NCBI GenBank assembly: GCA_027886175.1
Contig: JAJNNQ010000137.1
Coordinates: 35,760,001-35,824,000 of the forward strand
Direction of reading: 5' to 3'
Source: Phylloscopus collybita
Taxonomy: Eukaryota > Chordata > Aves > Passeriformes > Phylloscopidae
DNA: 64,000 nt
The notes under the pieces were generated by a model. That model was given only the letters and a program-made list of their open reading frames with translations. It had not been told where the DNA came from and ran no database searches. This document shows positions 1-12,500 of this stretch, piece after piece. The translations under genes were made by a program, and so were the position numbers. The stretch's first letter is position 1. Each line of letters opens with the position of its first letter.

Positions 1-1186
1 TGGTCAATTGGAGCAGGTCAAAACTTTTATAATTAAAGATCCAAACATAACTGGAATTTGAAGATGCATTCTTCATGCTAACTAAAGCATTAAAGGTCAG
101 AGTAGTCATTAAAAATATTGAGTTGATTAGGTTTCTTCCTAGAAAAGGAAAAACGCAGAGAAAAATTTTATTTTGCTGTCAGAATCCCTGCCTTTGATGG
201 ACAGATAGACTCAATTTCTTTAGGTTCTACAGAACATTTAGAGAGCCTCTGATCTTTAACAGTATTTTCAGAGTATAATGAAGGTCCTGACAGCCACTCA
301 TTCAACAGCCTTTCTTTTCTCTTAAAGCCCTTTTCCCTTAGTTTCCCTCCACTGCAGGGATAGGATTTTGAGGACAAAATAAAAGGAATAATCTGGGAAA
401 AATGTATTCTTTTTAAATGTAATGACCTGAAGTGGCTACAGGTTGACTCTACTCACACTAATGAGCTTCACTCAGAGTGGTTTTTTCCATGTCAGAAGAC
501 AGAAATAGGCAGAAATCAGAGCCTTGAGATGGGGGGGGGGAGGGGGAGTGGAGAATTAGTTACAATTTAAAAAAATTACTTTCAATTGCTAAATATTTTA
601 GGAAGTAGTTGCTGATTTTCATAATTTCAAAGAAATGCTAGTTACAGTGCTTCTAAACGACTTAGTTTACTCATCTCAGGGAAGCTACAAGTTTTTGTGT
701 TATGGCTTTGTGCCTTTTTGCGTTCTGCAAGCCTAATGCCCCTCACCTGTCTGCTGTGTTACCCATCTCCTCAATGGCTGCTCTTTTGGGCCACATCCTC
801 TAACATCCTCTGAATACACATCTTCCAAATATACACCTCACACCCCACACACAGTTTTAAAGATGTTACTTATCTAATTAGCTATCATTGAGAATATGTC
901 TATTCATTATGGAAACCGTGGCCTGGAACTACAGAATATAACACTTTTGAACAATCTAGGTGGTTTTAAAACAGATCCCCTCTGTGAAAACAAATGGAGA
1001 AGTATTGAGAGAATGGGTGGAGGGTGGTAGAGGTGCCTCCTATACATGCTCTTTCAAAAGCATGATTGCATATAATCAGTGCTTGCCTGAAAATAAGTTA
1101 ATTTTGATTTAACCATCAAAATGTTTTGCTTTAGTCCACTGTGTGAAGTGTGCTTTCCTGACTGCATGCTTAATGTTCCCCTGCAG
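1..1186 (+). other. LGR5 intron, 3' part
   Basis: Intron sequence before exon L1. Holds a G run at about 531-546 and otherwise nothing I can assign. Confidence 0.8.
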
Positions 1187-1258
1187 ACATCTCCATAACA
1201 ATAGAATCTATTCCCTGGGAAAGAAATGCTTTGATGGGCTCCACAGCCTAGAGACATT
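1187..1258 (+). CDS. LGR5: LGR5 exon L1 (one LRR)
   Basis: 72 bp, acceptor ctgcag, donor gtgagt. It reads HLHNNRIYSLGKKCFDGL and onward to ...LETL. The first base closes a codon begun in the exon upstream of the window; the exon ends two bases into a leucine codon. Very close to the human repeat. Confidence 0.95.
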
Positions 1259-4200
1259 GTGAGTTGACCTCTTATTTGTTTCTTTTTTTTTAGAGTGTTT
1301 TCATTAATATTCTGAAAGAATAAAAATAGCCCAAAAGCCAAATGTGGGTTTGAGCTTGCCTAATTGTTACAGGATCTAAGTGATAGTTCGCAATGACTCT
1401 ATGTAGTAAATCCTTTTTTTGACTATAAAATTAGTTTGCCTCTTTAATAAGCATTGTCAATTGATAAATTGTTTGAAAGACAGTTGAAAACTGTGTCGAG
1501 CATGGAAAAAGAAGTGACTATTCACGAACTTATGGCTGCCTGGTTTAGTACTATTTATTTGTCTTGTTCAATCAATAAAGCTAATAGCTAGATTGGGAAA
1601 TTGTCACAGTGAAAAGCTTTAACATTAAGAAACTGTCTTACCATAGAGCCGAGTTATAAAATTGGATGGGTTTAATCTTTTTATACCTGGAAAAAACAAA
1701 AGTTTTAGGTAGTCAAATTATGCATGTGCTTTACAAGTGGGAGAAATGTTTCATTTGTATAAAAATTTTTGTCTTTTGAGAGCTCTGATAAAGAATAGCA
1801 CTGGTAAAGACTGAAACTTCCTCAAGTTTTCACTGTAATTTTGTTTAGACCAATCCAAATTTTCTTGAGTTTTCTAGCAAAAAAAAAATCTACATAAAAT
1901 ACTAAAGAGGAATGCAGTGCTAATGGTTAGCAGAAATTATTTTGCTACAGTTAGTCAAATACAGATGTTGTCTGCTGGAGTCACCCAGACTCCAGAAATG
2001 CCACAGGGACAGTAAAACTTTGTATGTGCTTCCTCCCGCACCTGCTGCAGTCAGCTGTATCATTTTCAGTGATTTTGGATGTTTCACCCAACAAGGACAG
2101 AGGTTAAAAACCCAGTTATGAGAAACAAATAGTTTCAGACATGGATGTTGCTAGGCTAAAGGTGACTATTTGCTTTCCCATCCACGAACCTGTGTAGTGC
2201 CCACTTTCATCTTTCATTAAGATTAGGAAGCAATAAGATTTGGGCTTCTTGGGGTTTTTTATCACCAGTTTGATTGCACTGATCCCTTGCCACTGAATTG
2301 CAATTTTACAATTTGGACTTTTAGCTGCCTGTGGGTTGAGAGGAAGTCCCTTAGTGTAGCACCGGAAAGGGGGACGGGAAGGGAAGAAGGAAAATGTAAT
2401 GGTTTGGTTTGTTTATTTAACTGATATTCACATGGCACTCGGTCACAAACGGGGAAAAACAGAACAATGGAATAAGTAATTGCAAACCCAGTCCCAGCCA
2501 CCTGGCATGAGAGAGGTGAAAACACAGAGGACAGTCACAAACCCAGGAATAAATGTAGGTGCAGCCACTTCTCTGAAACAAGACAGTGTAGCACTTGCCT
2601 CAAGCACAGTAATTGCATAATGTATAGACCAGTTCCCAGATAGTCTCAAGATAATCTGAAGAAATCTTGCTGCAAATGATGGACGCCAGCTTTAAGATCA
2701 TTTGTTTGCATTGAGGCGTAGGTCTGGAAATCACATATCACTAGAGGGCAAAACCAAACTGTACATGCCTGTAATCTCTTTTTGTCAATAAGCTGGAGAG
2801 ATTTACAAGCAGGAAGGAAAGCCTTGTTGAGTTCAGACAGCAGTTTCCTGCCTGCATTACTTCAGCCTGATACTATTTCAATTTCAATCTATTGTAAACT
2901 GTGGCTTGGGTTTTGCCTGCCTAAAAAGGCTTTTCTCCAGTTTTTCAGACTATTTCCTCACAAAATGTTGCCAGAGGATATCACAGTAAAGTGACATATC
3001 TCAATTTTAGTTTCAGCCTAAATGCTAAAGGATACATACATTGTGCTGAGGGCAGAAGTAGGATTATAATCCATTCAGCCTACCAGAATAAAGTCTAACT
3101 GCTGCTACATCATGAGCACTTCCTAAAGCAGAGGTCACTAATGTAGCTACACTATCATTTTTACAATTTGTGTGATTAGAAGTATTCTCTTGACTGTTGT
3201 CAAGTCGTAAAATTAGCATTGCAGTTAGAAATCTTTATAGAGGCATGTATTAGACATGTAAAGCAGATCACCAAAGTCATTGAATATTCTTTTGAAAGAC
3301 ATTTTCCCTGTTAATACTTTAATGTAATGCAAAGGATGGGCAATTTATAAAACAGAAAATCCCTTAGTAGTACTTGAATTTACTTACATTGTCTTTATTA
3401 CAGAATAGCTAAAATGTAACTAAAAATAGAATGCTGATAAAAATAGGAACAATAATGTGCTCTAAATAGATTTTGATGGAAAATATCCATACACTTTTGA
3501 GGATTTCCTGTCTTTTTTCTCCATGTATTTATTCAATTCATAGAAGATGATAGTTCATTACAAATGCCAAGAATGCTATGTTATCTGTTATGCAGTGCAT
3601 AACTGAAATAATAAAATCTATTTTCATACAGAGATTTAAATTACAACAGTCTGGATGAGTTCCCCACTGCTATCAGGACACTAACAAACCTAAAAGAACT
3701 GTAAGTACAGAGCTTATATTAGGAAGAAGGATGTTTTATCTAGTGTGTGATTTTTTTTTTTAATGCCAATGATTTTATCAGTAATCCTTAAAAACTGATA
3801 TCCTAGGAAAAACTATTAAGCATGCCAACGTACATAAAAAGATAATTTTCAGTGTTCAGTTTAGACCATTCAACTTCTGACAACTTTTACTTTCATACTG
3901 CCTTGTGCAGTGGGTCTTTTCCAAGAACTTCCTTTCTAGAGTAGAGTAAATAACAAACACAATTAATTCACTTTTAGTCCCAAACACAAGAGTTAGATTT
4001 TGCTAACTACCCAATATAGTCTTCTAGCTAAGAAGGCATGGCATCTTTATTAGTCCATCAGGATTGATTAAATTTTACCGACTTCCCTCCCTCACCTCTA
4101 TTAAATTAAAGCAACTTCTTTTCAATATATATAGTCAGTTCATTGTACTGTTTATGTGAATAAAACATTTTTGTACACACAGGCATCATTTGCATCAAGA

Positions 4201-7200
4201 AAATCAATAATGAAATTAAATTATTCAAATTTATTTTGAAAAATAGTTAAATTATGAAAAATTAGTAGTAATTAAATTATGTTCACACATCATACACACA
4301 ATGTACACATTAATGCATATGTTCAGAATTCTTTCCATTTGACTTATTTACCATGTTATTGGTACTATCAGCTTAGATTTTTGACAAAAATGAGTAATCA
4401 CATACTAGTTGGACATGGTCACAAAGTGAACTAAAGCTCAATTTTAAGTAGTCACCTGAGATTTTTTCCAGAGCAGGTACCCCCAGATACTGTGGACTCC
4501 TACTCAGCACCTCCAGTGTTGCCAGAATGCAGCTCTGAAAAAGGCAGCGGGGCTATGAGTCTCCCAGGCCAAATGTTCTCAGCTGCTGTTTATGCCCTAA
4601 AATAATTGGTATGAAATCCAGTGACCTCAAAGGATTGCCCTTTTGATGACCTCTGAAGACAGTAGCCAAGAATGGATAACTCAGTTTGCACCAAATGCAC
4701 CAGCGAACTGCCTGATGGTGCCTGAGGTTACATGCTGGCCCCACAGGATTTCACCTCTGAGTATCAACTATGTGCAAGTAGTATTTGGGGTTTGAAATTG
4801 CAACCTGTCATCCCAAATCCGGCACACATCATGAGACCATGTGGTTCCATGCTTTGTGTGGGCCCTGGGAGCTGATCCTATATGTATGGGATGTCTTCCA
4901 CAGACCCACGTGGGAGCCCAGCCCCACAGAGACCCTGCTCATTGCAGGGCCACCTTAGTGGTGTTTCTGGGTGGGACCTCATGTCTCTCTCAGAGTTTGT
5001 ACCTGGGCTGAAAACACAAACTGTGACCTTTTTGTGCACACCTAGTAGCAGATATTGCTCTGGGGGGTAATCATGCCATCTCATTTTTTTTCTGCCATGC
5101 AAGGCATCCCATTCAAAACCAATCTGTTTACTGGTTCTAGATGAGATGCTCATTCTGCTTAGAGTCTGCATGCAGAGCAAGCAGGGATGTAAAGCCTTGC
5201 TCTGTAACTCATCACCAGTAGCACAATGCCTAAACAACTAAAACCAATAGTGTGGGACCTGTTCAAGTAATGACCAAGTGTGCTTGCATCAGTGAACAAT
5301 TGGAGGCTTAGTAATGCATAAATTTAAGCTGGGAAGCTTCTTCATACCCGACTGAACTAATGGGAGTTTCCCACACAAATCATCATTGTTCTTTTGAAAT
5401 CTTAGTTGTTCCTTTTGTTTTTCACAATGGAGAATTACTCATATGAATGAAATCCAGTAATTAATGATGAGACAATGATTTGGCTCTCTATTCAGCAGGC
5501 ACAACTACATTTTGTTTGTGTCCACATTTAAAATATCTCAACAAAAAAGTGGTTGTGGGAGGATCAGCGTTACAATATAGTGTCTAAAATAATTTCCTTG
5601 ATAAACTTATGCCATCCAACAAAAGAAATAGTTGCAGTTTAACAAGCACAGGGGAAATGTATTGTTAGTTACTTAATAATTAATATCTAACTAGTGATGT
5701 TCTTAGGTCATATGCATGTGTATATTTACATTATGTCTATATACATACATGCATATACTCTGAATTTTAAAATGCCATTTTGAATTTTACTTCATCTGAA
5801 TGATTTTCTTCATTTAGAGAAGTGCAGAATTTCAGCAATTTTGCTGTCTCTTCTCTTCTCTTCTCTTCTCTTCTCTTCTCTTCTCTTCTCTTCTCTTCTC
5901 TTCTCTTCTCTTCTCTTCTCTTCCTTTGCTTTTGCTTTTTGAAATTCTGTCTTGTCCCAGAAAACAAGGATATACCTTTACATACACCTTTCTTGCTACA
6001 AACAAAAAGCCATCATTGTGCATTGTGAATACAGACTGGCTCTTGACTTTTTTTTTTTCCTCGCCATATAAACGGTTTTTGCTTCGTAGGGGATTTCACA
6101 GCAATAACATCAAGTCAATACCTGAGCGTGCATTTGTGGGTAATCCTTCACTTATTACAATGTAAGTGATAAGAATCTTTTCAATGACTCTTTGTGTTAG
6201 AGAATGTGGAACTAAGAATCATATTTGTGGCTAATTGTCACATAGCTTTTCTTGTGAGTACACTTTGTAGCATGTCACCATACAAGCAAACAAGCTCATA
6301 TCTTTCCAGCTTCATGGAAAGAATGGCAGTTTTCAAGCCCTGGTTAAGGGAAGAAAATAGTGGTCTCCGGCCTTTGACCTTTTATTTGAATGGTTACTTC
6401 TAAATCTCTTAGCATTACTGGCAATATAAAAGCTGGCTAAAATTTCCCAGTCTGAATTCCCATCGTCTTACATGAAAATGCACTTAATGGACAGCTTCAA
6501 ATTAAGAAATTGCAAAATAACTGTAAGAAAAATAATGACTCATCTTGAGTAATATTCCATGAGCAAAAGCAGCATGACTTCAAAAAGGCAAGGGAACCTC
6601 TCCTGAATAGGGGGAGTTCTGACTTCTTCATGTGATGTGCTATCCTTAAATTTGTCTCAGGTCATAACAAAATTCTTCATATGTGAAATTCTGTCGTTGC
6701 AAACCTGAGAGGAAGAGAGAATATTTTGCTGACTGGCTTCTGGCATTAAAACAGGAAAACAGTGACTACTTGAATGTTCAAAATGTGACATGTGCCTGGT
6801 GAATATAGATTAGAGGGTGAGAAAGCCCAGAAGTTCACCTCTGCTACAACCAGAGGGGCACAGTCTGTGATTCATTCATGAGAGTTTACTCATTTGTTTA
6901 TACTATAATAAATAGAGTATATAAATATTTAGAATATTTTAAAATATTTTTCATTAAATATCTTCTTATCCTTTTTTTCCAGACATTTTTATGATAACCC
7001 TATCCAGCTTGTTGGAAAATCTGCATTTCAACACTTGCCAGAACTAAGAACTCTGTATGTGTTTACTTTTTATTTTGGTTTTCTTTTTATATTGCAATGC
7101 CAGAGTTGTCCCACACTTCCATCACCATAGTTTTATTGAAATTGGTTTTTTTTTAATTGTAGGACTTTAAATGGTGCTTCACAGTTAACAGAGTTTCCTG

Positions 7201-9551
7201 ATCTGACAGGGACTACAAGTCTGGAGAGTTTGTAAGTGCTAGAGAAGTATTTTCGCTTTATTTTCTTGTATGCTGACTTATTGTAAAGAATGTCCTAAAA
7301 TATTTTGGTTTTCAATCTTCAAAAAGTTTTGCTTTTTTTTTTTCATAAATTCTTTCAACAGGACACTCACAGGAGCACAGATCACCTCTCTCCCCAATTC
7401 AGCTTGTGACCAGTTACCTAATCTCCAAGTGCTGTACGTTTCAGTAAGATTATTAACATGACATTAATGCAAGAGATTAATAGACAAATCAAACTATTAT
7501 GATTTCAAAATTACCCTATTTCTGTGTATTGTGTTACTTCTTAGAAATTCAGCTCAGGGAGTTGGCCCCTGTGTTATTTAAAAAGTTTACAACCCACTTA
7601 CCAATGGGGATTTTCCCATATGTTGCTGAGAAAGATAATTACTTAGCATATTTTCAGGAAAAGATAAGAAGTTTCTTGATTTTGTTTAAAAAAAGACAGA
7701 ACTACCTTATTTTCATTCATTCATTCTGTCTCTCCCACAGTAGTTTGGGAGGTTTTTTCTCACTAAGGCAAATAATTCATTGAAGTGAATAGAAAATACA
7801 AGTAAGGACAGCAGTTTTGAGTTGTTGTTATGCTCCTCTTTTAGATTCTTTCCCAACCAGGCACAAGTAACTGACTGAAATTTTAATGGACTATTCCTTG
7901 ACATAGCTGGGCATATTTGGTATACTAAATATACAATATTATTTTAGCTTGGAAGTTTCCTTAGAGTTTGCTTAATCACTAACGAAAGTAATCATTGTGT
8001 CCACTTCTTTGAGAATGAGCCAAGAGCACTTTCCTCTATGTATTACATCACTAGAAATCTATTTGGTATTAATTCTCTGGCCAACATTGAAATAGCACTA
8101 ATTATAATGCATTATTTGAATACCAGAGCGAATGTCAAAAACATGTCCAGAAAAATTTAAGTTTTAGTTATTGGACTCAATATAATCATTTCCAGAACGA
8201 TAAAAGACTGTCTGCTGCCAGAAAAAAGTCTGCACACAGCATTAAGTTTAAATATGTCCTGTAACATTCAAAAACAATAAATAATACAGCAATTAATAAC
8301 TGACAGAGTTCATAGTAGGGTAGGACTGCCCATTGGAAATTCACATTTTTTATTTTTGAGTAATTACCCTATATGATTAGAGCTGATACTTAAAAGAGGA
8401 GGGAACTGATTTATCCGCAGTTTCAAGTACTCAGGAGCTGCTCTTTTCCCTTTGCTGCCTGACTGGTCCCCATTTCGGTTTGCACATCAGTTCTGGCTGG
8501 GCCATGGAGGATAATGGTGCACTGAGCACACCCACACCTTGCTTGGAGACTGCGACCTTGCAGGGGCTTCCCTGGCTCAGACACACTCACAAACAATACA
8601 AGTGCAAACACTGCTTTGAAAGGCAATTTGTGCATCCTACTGAGCCAGCAGTACACCCAAGTGTGGATTAATGTACATGAGGCTTCCTGGGTGTGTGCAC
8701 ACCTGCAGTAAAGGTGCACGTGAGAACACAGTCCCAGCAGCCCTCCAAAGGCTGCCCTCAGAGCACCTGGGCATGCACCTCCACACACAAAACAAAACCA
8801 CTTGCCCTCTGCTGCTGCCAAGAGCCTCATGTATCAAGAAAGTGGGAAAAAAGACCTTAAAAATAAAGAAATAAAATATTTCCTGGAGTTCTGGCAGAAA
8901 CTGAGGGGAGAAGGGTCTCAAGTTCAGGAGTATTTTCCATGTGTGAGGAAGGAATGTCAGTATGTACAAAATTCAAGCTGGTAACATATTTTTAAGAAGA
9001 TTTAAGTGATAAAACTGTGGATGACAGAATAGCCAGTATCTACCAGCATACGAAACGTCCTTTACCTTGGCATAAAAGCCTATAGCTCACTTGAACCTTC
9101 CTCTGTAATGTCTGATTTGGGCCACAGTGTACGTTTTTTTGTACACAAAACACACGCACAGACATGCACCAAAAAAAACCCCAAACAAAACAAAAAAATC
9201 CCCACCAAACATATTGATATTTATCTTTGTACAGAGTAAAATCAGAGTAGAATACCCTAAAGACACACACAGTCATTACTTGCACTACTTCCACTAATCA
9301 AATATAAAATAGTCCAAATGCCCCTGTTGGAACAACAGTGAAAATGCAGATGTACCAAGGCATTAAATAGGTGGAAATGAACCAGTTTTAGAGTATTTGA
9401 TAAGTGAGAAGAATTTCACAAGGTAAAAAGTGAATCTCTTGCATATGATAATACCGGATAACTGTGAAGAAGGACATTTTTTCTAATTCTAGGCCTAAGC
9501 TTTTTTCTCTATTCTTTTCACATGCAAATTTTCCATTTAGTTTTCCCTGAG

Positions 9552-9597
<46 letters not shown>

Positions 9598-12500
9598 GCA
9601 CACACACATATATTGGATGAGACTCTTGGGTGGTGGGGGCTGGTGTTTGGTTCCCTTTTTTTTTTCCCCTTCAGTTTCTGCAAATTGCCTGAGCTTGGTT
9701 TTGATTAGTTATATTATACTGTAAATCAGTCCAGATGTTTCAGTTATTCTGTAATTTGTTGAGTTTTGGCTCAAGTCTTTTTAAGGTTTTTTTCACCCCA
9801 TGTAGTGATTAATTTCAAAGTAAGCTCCAGTATTTTTTGACCGTTTCCCTCAGTTATAAGATGTAGCAGTCTAAGGATCAGAGGCAATACGGCTTAATTA
9901 AAAGTGTAGAATGGGAAGCTGATTGTGACTCCTATCAGAAAAATACAGGATCTTCTCTGAAAAAATATGAGTATATATGCTCAGTAGATTATTTTAAATT
10001 GTTAAAATATTTATCAGAATTTAAACGTGATAAAACATGAAGTCTGTGATATAAAACCAGATGACCAATATCATTGCTGTAAAACACTCAGCAGAAGTCT
10101 ATGCTTCAAGCAGGAAATCTTCAGACAATGCAAGGAATTTGCAAATGTGGATGTGGAGTTAATATTTCTTGCCTTTTCCCCTCCTCTCTCCTCTTCATTT
10201 AGAAATCAAAATGTGACAGATGAGAAATAAGTGAGTTTGTACACTTCTATTCCTCTGTGACTGTGGATTAAAACAAATTATTTTTAATTGAGCATGAAGG
10301 TACACAATGAAAGCTATTTTTCTTTTAACATTCCTTTGTTGTTAATCTATTTGTTTCTTGTATAATTCAGGGATCTGTCTTATAACCTGCTGGAAGATTT
10401 ACCGTGTTTTACTGCATGTAAAAAACTCCAAAAAATGTAAGTGTTAAACCACCCTAAAAAGCTTAAAAAGAAGCATTTATATGTGTTTGAGTGTAATTAA
10501 CTTGGTTGTTGCTGGCCTATTTGACATACCCCAGATACACTTTATTGAAGTGGATCATAAGCACAATCTAAAACACCCCAAAGTGCCTTCCAAGTGTCTT
10601 TGAAACTGAGGAGATCCTTATTGCTATTTCAGTGACTTGCATCACAATGAAATCGCTGAAATCAAAGCAGACACGTTTCGGCAGCTGGCTGCTCTTCGGT
10701 CTCTGTGAGTACCCCCGAACAGAAATTCACACAGGTTCTCAAAAATATGGACTGTATAATGTCTGCTCATGATGTACCCTGAAAGATCCTTATTTCAATT
10801 TTTTCTCACTGTGATCTTCCACTGTGAGTTCATAACTGTGAAAGGAGAGCAAACATTGTGAAATTTAGCATCTGCAGCAATGAATTAAAATATATAAGCT
10901 TAGAGCTGTAAAAACTGTCACTTCTAAATGTTTCTGATGGAAGTGGAGAGGCTTACCGAGCCAGAGTTGGTATCTGTTGGCAGGTTCACATTATAATCAG
11001 CTCTAGGGGAAACTTTTTTACAGAGAGCAGCATCCTAAAATGTGGAGTCCAGTCATATGCAGGCTTCCAGTTTTCACACGTGTGCTAGAGGACTAATTTT
11101 GTCAAGAAATTACTCATGGTTGTAATTTTTTGCAGAATTGAAGCTGTACACTTTTTTTAAGAGTTGCTTTCAGTCTTTTTGAATTTTCAGGGGCAGTGAA
11201 AATTGACATTAGGAAGTTAAGACTATTGACTGTGGGTTTGCTGTTCTTAGTCACATGAGAACATTTCAGAAGACAGTCTGTATAACCCACCCTTCCTTCT
11301 GCTGCCTTAAGAGGCTGTGAAGCAAACTGAAATACCTCGGGCTGTGGCAGGCATTTTAAGTTGTCAGTTTAATAACACCACAACTGATTAACAAAAAATG
11401 TAAAAATACCTTGCACTATGAAATATGCAAGAGCTTGTTGAAAATACTGGCATGTAATTGATACCTTTTTATATTTGGGCCTCCTAATCAAGTGTTTGAA
11501 AACTTCCCTATTCACTCAGTAGGTATATAATTTTCTACTCTCTTTTCTTGTAGGGATTTAGCTTGGAACAAAATTAAAATTATTCACCCCAATGCCTTCT
11601 CCTCTTTACCATCTCTGATCAAACTGTAAGTATTTGAATATCTTACACGTTCAATATTTGCATTCTTCTTGCAAGAGCATACAAAATTTAATGACTTGGT
11701 GCCCCAGCAGAAACTGAGGGTTTCTCTGTTCTAATCTGGTCTGTTGAATCCATAGCTAAATGTCTGCCTTCTTGTAAAGCTGCATACAACACTGTGTAAT
11801 GATTTGGGGTCCATGAAGATTATCAGTGTGTCTGCCACTTTTCCTTCAATTTATTAGCAGTTAATCTGTTGTAGCAGGGGTGAATATTTCCTGTCAGTTG
11901 TGTTTCAGGCCTCAAGAATTGAATTAAAAATTAAATAAGAAATTTTTTTCAGAATGTATCATTATTTCATTGTTCCTCTTTTGATGAAATAGTTTTTCTT
12001 CTTTAGTAAGTTCAGCCAGAGCAGTTAGTGGTCAAAACATCAGCAGCCAGTTTTGCAGGCCTTGTTCTCAATGCTTACTATTTTTTTCCTGCTGCCAACT
12101 GTCACTGTAATGCTTTTTTAATATGAATCCCTGAGGCATTGGGTGTATGTGGAAGATGTGAAAAAAACTCCTCTGGAGTCATCTTGTTGCATGGTTTTCA
12201 CAAAAATATGATGCCGGGCATTTGCTCACAGATAATCTGGTAGCTGCTCAACCTAAATTTGGAGAGGTATTCATTTCTGTTGATGTGCAAAGCCCTCTGA
12301 ATGGTGCACTGACAGACGTCCACACAGACAATTCTGTCTATAGCACCCCTTTTGGGGCCATCCTCAGAACTTACCTGCTTTGTGAGGTGAGCAGTAGCTT
12401 TGGACAATAGCGTACAACAGTCAGAGGGGGTTAAAGAAAGACCCTTGAACACATGCAGAGTAACACAGTGTACCAGTGTTTCCTGAAATGGTAGTCTCTA

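Larger units (their letters stand above)
1259..6089 (+). other. LGR5 introns L1-L2 and L2-L3
   Basis: Apart from exon L2 (3632-3700) this is non-coding. The part at about 4,440-5,240 is more GC-rich than its surroundings and has chance open frames on both strands; I see no splice-consistent coding in it. A pentamer microsatellite lies at 5846-5923. Confidence 0.75.

Noticed and set aside
5767..6028. Arg/Glu-rich and Leu/Phe/Ser-rich open frames on both strands
   Set aside because: Produced by translating the (TCTCT)n microsatellite.
8423..8969. 135- and 110-residue minus-strand frames in a GC-richer part of an LGR5 intron
   Set aside because: No recognisable domain or splice-consistent neighbours; frames on both strands overlap, typical of stop-poor GC-rich DNA.
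9388..9609. Open frame rich in alternating Cys and Val
   Set aside because: Translation of the (CA)n tract.
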